Source of the DNA: Anaerolineales bacterium UBA2395
GTDB lineage: Bacteria; Chloroflexota; Anaerolineae; Anaerolineales; Villigracilaceae
Assembly: GCA_002343775.1 (NCBI GenBank)
Contig: DDSH01000030.1
Span: 72,448-136,447, forward strand
Direction: 5' to 3'
DNA: 64,000 nt
Shown here: piece after piece, positions 60,540-64,000 of the stretch
Position numbering within the stretch: position 1 is the stretch's first letter
How the letters are laid out: every line of letters begins with the position of its first letter
Program-made: the position numbers and the translations under genes
Notes under the pieces: model-generated
The model's input: the letters and a program-made list of their open reading frames with translations, nothing else
Told to the model about the DNA's origin: nothing
Databases searched by the model: none

Positions 60540-61883
60540 TTAGGCGGTTTCCAAATACCGTTCGATCTCGTAATCGGTCACACGCAGGCGGAAATCATCC
60601 CACTCTTCCCACTTGGCGCGCATATAAGCTTCGAACAGATACGTGCCCATTGCAGACTTGAGAACTTCGTTCTTCTCCAACTCGCTCAGGGATTCAGCCA
60701 GAGAGCCTGGCAATTCGGTCACGCCGAGTTTTGTGCGTTCTTCCTTATCGAGGTGATACAGGTTGATGTTGTTCAACGCCTTTGGCGCTTTCATGCCTTT
60801 GTCGATGCCATCCAGCGCAGCGGCAAGCATGACCGTGAACGCCAAATACGGGTTGGACGATGGGTCGGGGAAGCGCAATTCGGCACGGACGGCTTTATCA
60901 CGTCCCTCGGTGTAGCGCGGAATGCGGATCAGCGCCGAGCGGTTCTGCTGCGCCCAGCCGATGTACACCGGCGCTTCGTATCCGGGAACAAGGCGTTTGT
61001 ACGAATTGACCGTCGGTGCAACCACGCCAGCGAGCGCGCGGGCATGTTCCAACTGACCGGCGATGAACGAGTACGCCAGCGGCGAGAGGCGCGCTTCATC
61101 CTTCGCGTCGAAGAACAAATTGTTGCCGGTCTTTGTATCGAACAACGACTGGTGGCAGTGCATGCCGGAGCCGTTGATTCCGTACACAGGCTTGGGCATG
61201 AACGAAGCGACCAACCCGTGCTGGGCGGCGATGGCTTTCACCGTATACTTAAGCGTCAGGACGTTATCCGCCGCTTTGAGTGCGTCTGCGAAGCGGAAAT
61301 CGATCTCATGCTGACCGAGCGCCACTTCGTGGTGTCCCACTTCCACATCGAGCCCCATCGCGTCGAGCGCATCCATCAATGCCGTGCGCACGACAACCGC
61401 TTCATCAAAGGATGAGAAATCGAAATACCCACCCAGGTCGTGGGGAACGGGATGCACACCATTGCCACCGTTCTCGCTTTTGAACAGGAAGAACTCCGGC
61501 TCAGGACCAATGTTGTACTTCCAGCCGCGTTCTGCGATCTTGGCAAGCATACGTTTCAGCGCGCCGCGCGGATCGCCCTCGAACGGCTCGCCGGCAGGCG
61601 TGTAAATATCGCAGAACACGCGCGCACGGCGGGACTCAGGCGAAGACCACGGTAGCACCGCATAGGTATCCACATCGATCTTCAAGCGCATGTCGCTTTC
61701 CTGAATGCGCGCAAACCCCTCCACCGAAGAACCGTCGAACCACGCCCCGTCCTTCAGCACATCCTCCAAGTGACGGATCGGCATGTCCACGCTCTTGACC
61801 GCCCCGAGCACATCGGTGAACTGAAGTGAAAGGAACTTGACGTTATCCTCTTTCACACGTTTGACCAAATCTTTTGAATCCAT
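60540..61883 (-). CDS. glnA: Glutamine synthetase, type I
   Basis: Predicted 447 residues, the length of the I-alpha subtype. FLSLQFTDVLGAVKSVDMP, DGSSVEGFARIQESDM, GPEPEFFLF, GSGMHCHQSLFD and APTVNSYKRLVPGYEAPVYIGWA are GS signatures. The central adenylylation loop of the beta subtype is absent at this length, so control is probably by feedback. It assimilates ammonium. The start has AAGGAGAAAAAAT. An ATAACCA/TGGTTAT hairpin (61920-61947) lies in its leader, or marks the end of the upstream EamA transcript. Confidence 0.96.
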   Translation of the reverse strand: MDSKDLVKRVKEDNVKFLSLQFTDVLGAVKSVDMPIRHLEDVLKDGAWFDGSSVEGFARIQESDMRLKIDVDTYAVLPWSSPESRRARVFCDIYTPAGEPFEGDPRGALKRMLAKIAERGWKYNIGPEPEFFLFKSENGGNGVHPVPHDLGGYFDFSSFDEAVVVRTALMDALDAMGLDVEVGHHEVALGQHEIDFRFADALKAADNVLTLKYTVKAIAAQHGLVASFMPKPVYGINGSGMHCHQSLFDTKTGNNLFFDAKDEARLSPLAYSFIAGQLEHARALAGVVAPTVNSYKRLVPGYEAPVYIGWAQQNRSALIRIPRYTEGRDKAVRAELRFPDPSSNPYLAFTVMLAAALDGIDKGMKAPKALNNINLYHLDKEERTKLGVTELPGSLAESLSELEKNEVLKSAMGTYLFEAYMRAKWEEWDDFRLRVTDYEIERYLETA

Positions 61884-61965
61884 ATTTTTTCTCCTTTTTT
61901 TGATTCACTTCTTTGATGATAACCACTGACTGCTGCCACTGGTTATTGATTCTCATTCCACAACC

Positions 61966-62892
61966 TTACCCGTCCACAATGACGTTCTCCGCTTCTTTCC
62001 TGACCTGGGGCTTGCCCCTGCTATTAATGAAAATCACCGCCCCGATAATGATGGCTGTCGCCAGCCAGATGCGCGGCTCCAGCGCTTCGTTCGCAAAAAA
62101 GAAACCAAGGATGACCGCCACGATCGGGTTGACGTATGCGTAGGTGGCGACCAATGAGATCGGCGCATTTTGCAGCAGCCAGATGTATGACCCAAACCCG
62201 ACAATCGAGCCAATGGTGATGAGATACACCAGCCCGATCAGCGAGCGAGACGAAACCTCGGCGGGATTCCAACCGTTCAACTCGCCGGTCAGGAGCGAAA
62301 CGATCAACAGACCGACACTGCCCATCAGCATCTCCGCACCGGTTGTCATTAGAGAAGACTTGGGCAGGTCTGCGGATTTGCTGTACGTGGAGCCGAACGC
62401 CCACAAGACACAGGCGCTCAACAGGGCGATCACGCCGAACGGATCGAGTTTCGATTCGCTGCCCGATAATTCCGCCGGACCAACAAGGATGAAGATGCCC
62501 ACAAACCCAATGATCAACCCAACGATGGCTTGCCAGGTGGGTTTCACGCCGCCGGGGCGGAGCGCCTCCAAAATGACGAGAAACAATGGCACTGTGGCGA
62601 TGATCAGCGCTGCAATACCGGAGGGGATAAATTGCTCTGCCCATGAAACCAGTCCGTTGCCGCCAAGCAGTAACAAATTGCCAATAATGGCGGTGGAAAT
62701 CCACTGTTTGCGCGTAGGCATTTCGCTTCCTACTGCGCGCTGCCAAATAAGGAGGATCAAACCCGAAATGAAAAATCGTACTGATGCGTGGAAGAACGGC
62801 GGAATGGTTTCGATGGCGACCTTGATGCCAAGATAGGTGGAGCCCCAAACGATATACAGCGAGAGGAGCGCAAGCCAGATTTTAGATTTCAT
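61966..62892 (-). CDS. EamA/DMT-family transporter (YedA-like)
   Basis: Predicted 308 residues with ten membrane helices in two EamA repeats (about 5-140 and 155-295). LALLSLYIVWGSTYLGIKVAIETIPPF and the second-half ATYAYVNPIVAVILGFFFANEAL are typical. It probably exports amino acids or other metabolites; substrate unknown. It is transcribed toward glnA but separated by 82 bases. The upstream region holds three short hairpin repeats. Confidence 0.92.
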   Translation of the reverse strand: MKSKIWLALLSLYIVWGSTYLGIKVAIETIPPFFHASVRFFISGLILLIWQRAVGSEMPTRKQWISTAIIGNLLLLGGNGLVSWAEQFIPSGIAALIIATVPLFLVILEALRPGGVKPTWQAIVGLIIGFVGIFILVGPAELSGSESKLDPFGVIALLSACVLWAFGSTYSKSADLPKSSLMTTGAEMLMGSVGLLIVSLLTGELNGWNPAEVSSRSLIGLVYLITIGSIVGFGSYIWLLQNAPISLVATYAYVNPIVAVILGFFFANEALEPRIWLATAIIIGAVIFINSRGKPQVRKEAENVIVDG

Positions 62893-62915
62893 TCTTTTCC
62901 TTTTGTTTTTTTGAT

Positions 62916-63008
62916 TCCGAAAGTTCTACTTTCGGATCTACCAATAAGCGCTGAAGTAGAACTTCAGGATTCGAATTCGTGTCGGACCCCGAAAGTTCTA
63001 CTTTGGAA
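62916..63008. repeat. Three short hairpin units GAAAGT-TCT-ACTTTC
   Basis: Unit 1: TCCGAAAGT-TCT-ACTTTCGGA (62916-62936). Unit 2, inverted: CTGAAGT-AGA-ACTTCAG (62951-62967). Unit 3: CCCGAAAGT-TCT-ACTTTGGAA (62988-63008). All share a GAAGT/GAAAGT stem and a TCT loop, in alternating orientation, between the EamA and Ada-like genes. Confidence 0.75.
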
Positions 63009-63020
63009 TTTTACAAACCT

Positions 63021-63866
63021 TCAGGAATCCGATGTTGACATTTCTCTCGCCAGTATAGCCTTCTTGCGTGCCGAACCATACAAGTAATTTCCAAACTCTC
63101 CATTTTTTCGGATGACCCGGTGACAAGGGATGAGGTAGGCGATCGGGTTATCGCCGACTGCGCTTCCTACTGCGCGGACGGCGCGAGGATTGCCGATCTG
63201 TGTTGCGATTTGAGTGTAGGTGGTCACCGAGCCGCTGGGAATGTTGAGTAACGCCTCCCAGACCTTGATCTGGAAATTTGTCCCGCGTAGGTGAAGATTG
63301 AGGGGCGAATCCGGCTTCGGGTCCAGAAAGATGCGATTGACCAGCGGGGCGGTGGCACGGTAGTCTTCGATCATATCTGCCTGCTGCCACTGCTCGACGA
63401 GATGATCCACGGCTTTGCCTTCGTTGCCATCCACGAAGCCAAGGTGACAAATGCCGCGCTCGGTCATGCCGATCAGGCATTTTCCGAACGGGGTGGGGTG
63501 GATGCCATAGCGGATTGTTACGCCTGCGCCCTGTGATTTGTACTCGCCGGGAGTGACGGCTTCGGTGGTGACGAAGAGGTCGTGAAGTCGACCGAGACTC
63601 GAAAGCCCGACTTGGTGCGTGGTGGTCAGCAGGTTTTCTGACTGGTTGAGCAGCTCCTTGGCGTGTTCGCGCGTGAGGAATTGCATGAAGCGCTTGGGGC
63701 TGATGCCCGCCCAGCGTGTGAAGATGCGCTGGAAGTGATATTCGCTCAACCCGACGGCGGAAGCGATCTCTTCCAGGTCGGGCTGTCGCTGCACATTGGT
63801 TTCGATGAATCGAATGGCTTGTTCGATCAGTTGATAATGTTGGTAAGGTTCAAACGGTTTTTCCAT
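63021..63866 (-). CDS. Ada-like AraC-type regulator / O6-methylguanine-DNA methyltransferase
   Basis: Predicted 281 residues. AraC helix-turn-helix (about 15-95: LEEIASAVGLSEYHFQRIFTRWAGISPKRFMQF), then the Ogt domain (about 120-275) with the acceptor site IPCHRVIRKNGEFGNYLYG and FQIKVWEALLNIPSGSVTTYTQIA. It removes alkyl groups from O6-guanine and may regulate repair genes. The N-terminal Ada zinc domain that senses phosphotriesters is missing, a known variant. Start 63866 follows AAGGAG. Confidence 0.93.
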   Translation of the reverse strand: MEKPFEPYQHYQLIEQAIRFIETNVQRQPDLEEIASAVGLSEYHFQRIFTRWAGISPKRFMQFLTREHAKELLNQSENLLTTTHQVGLSSLGRLHDLFVTTEAVTPGEYKSQGAGVTIRYGIHPTPFGKCLIGMTERGICHLGFVDGNEGKAVDHLVEQWQQADMIEDYRATAPLVNRIFLDPKPDSPLNLHLRGTNFQIKVWEALLNIPSGSVTTYTQIATQIGNPRAVRAVGSAVGDNPIAYLIPCHRVIRKNGEFGNYLYGSARKKAILAREMSTSDS

Positions 63867-63968
63867 ATCAATCTCCTTTTCTTGTGGAAGATTGTATGTG
63901 GTTGGGGTGGGGTTGACGACCCGTTTCTTGCGCATTTTCTCGTTTCTTCCCGTTGAGGTGGGGGAAAT

Positions 63969-64000
63969 AAAAAAAAACAGGTATGCCTGGGCACACCTGT
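63969..64000 (-). terminator. Terminator of a minus-strand gene beyond the window
   Basis: On the minus strand ACAGGTGTGCC pairs with GGCATACCTGT, followed by nine T. The stem reaches the last base of the window, so the gene it ends lies to the right. Confidence 0.85.

Overview
The window looks like an ordinary chromosomal segment of a Chloroflexota bacterium, most likely class Anaerolineae. This placement is an inference. It rests on Thr-Pro-rich linkers in secreted proteins, free-living housekeeping genes, many one-gene transcription units, and short palindromic repeats built from AAGGTCG/AAAGTCA-like units that I associate with this group. I see no phage, insertion sequence, CRISPR array, integrase or toxin-antitoxin pair. 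Coding density is high and no gap between genes exceeds about 270 bases.

Layout. 0-1.6 kb: the end of a thiolase gene, a small SCP2-domain protein and a TerC-family membrane protein. 1.6-3.6 kb: divergent thrB and thrC. 3.6-6.8 kb: a complete ECF vitamin-type importer (double ATPase, S component, EcfT). 6.8-9.6 kb: a DUF1684 protein, dCTP deaminase and a GAF/HD-GYP phosphodiesterase. 9.7-15.6 kb: a minus-strand run plsX, NERD-like protein, membrane protein, DinG-type helicase-exonuclease. 15.7 kb: tRNA-Leu(GAG) with a near-ideal promoter. 15.9-19.3 kb: an amino-acid ABC importer in one operon with a dimethylarginine dimethylaminohydrolase. 19.4-25.6 kb: a second SCP2 protein, a tungsten-type aldehyde:ferredoxin oxidoreductase, a SUMF1-like lipoprotein, TraX-like, ATP-grasp, SlyD and DedA proteins. 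26-30 kb: obgE, a PAS/GAF/GGDEF diguanylate cyclase and a YjbQ protein. 30-37.7 kb: a cyclic-2,3-diphosphoglycerate-synthetase-like P-loop protein, an ECF sigma factor with its likely membrane anti-sigma partner, argS, a chloramphenicol-phosphotransferase-like kinase, rpsT and a LysM protein. 37.8-43.3 kb: uvrA and a large LuxR-type ATPase regulator. 43.3-51 kb: two exported Cys-rich or low-complexity proteins, a second ECF sigma unit with DegV, and an S41 protease lipoprotein. 51-60.5 kb: glycosyltransferase, AAA ATPase, GDPD, a degenerate GH3 protein, an SDH/ClpP-like protease, a peroxiredoxin-like protein and a MacB-type ABC exporter. 60.5-63.9 kb: glnA, an EamA transporter and an Ada-like methyltransferase.

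How genes work together. Clear functional groups are threonine synthesis (thrB/thrC), the ECF importer, arginine-type import plus DDAH, c-di-GMP synthesis and breakdown (GGDEF and HD-GYP, not adjacent), and two sigma/anti-sigma units. The most unusual signals are not classic gene systems. They are (1) a palindromic repeat family with one copy read in frame inside argS, (2) a recurrent TATAAT placed 6-10 bases before the ATG, suggesting many leaderless mRNAs, several with a palindromic ATTATAAT shared by divergent genes, (3) long perfect inverted repeats at 43.3 and 36.8 kb, and (4) a pilin-like segment typical of planctomycete DUF1559 proteins embedded in an unrelated membrane protein. All family assignments are from recognition of motifs by eye; no database search was run.
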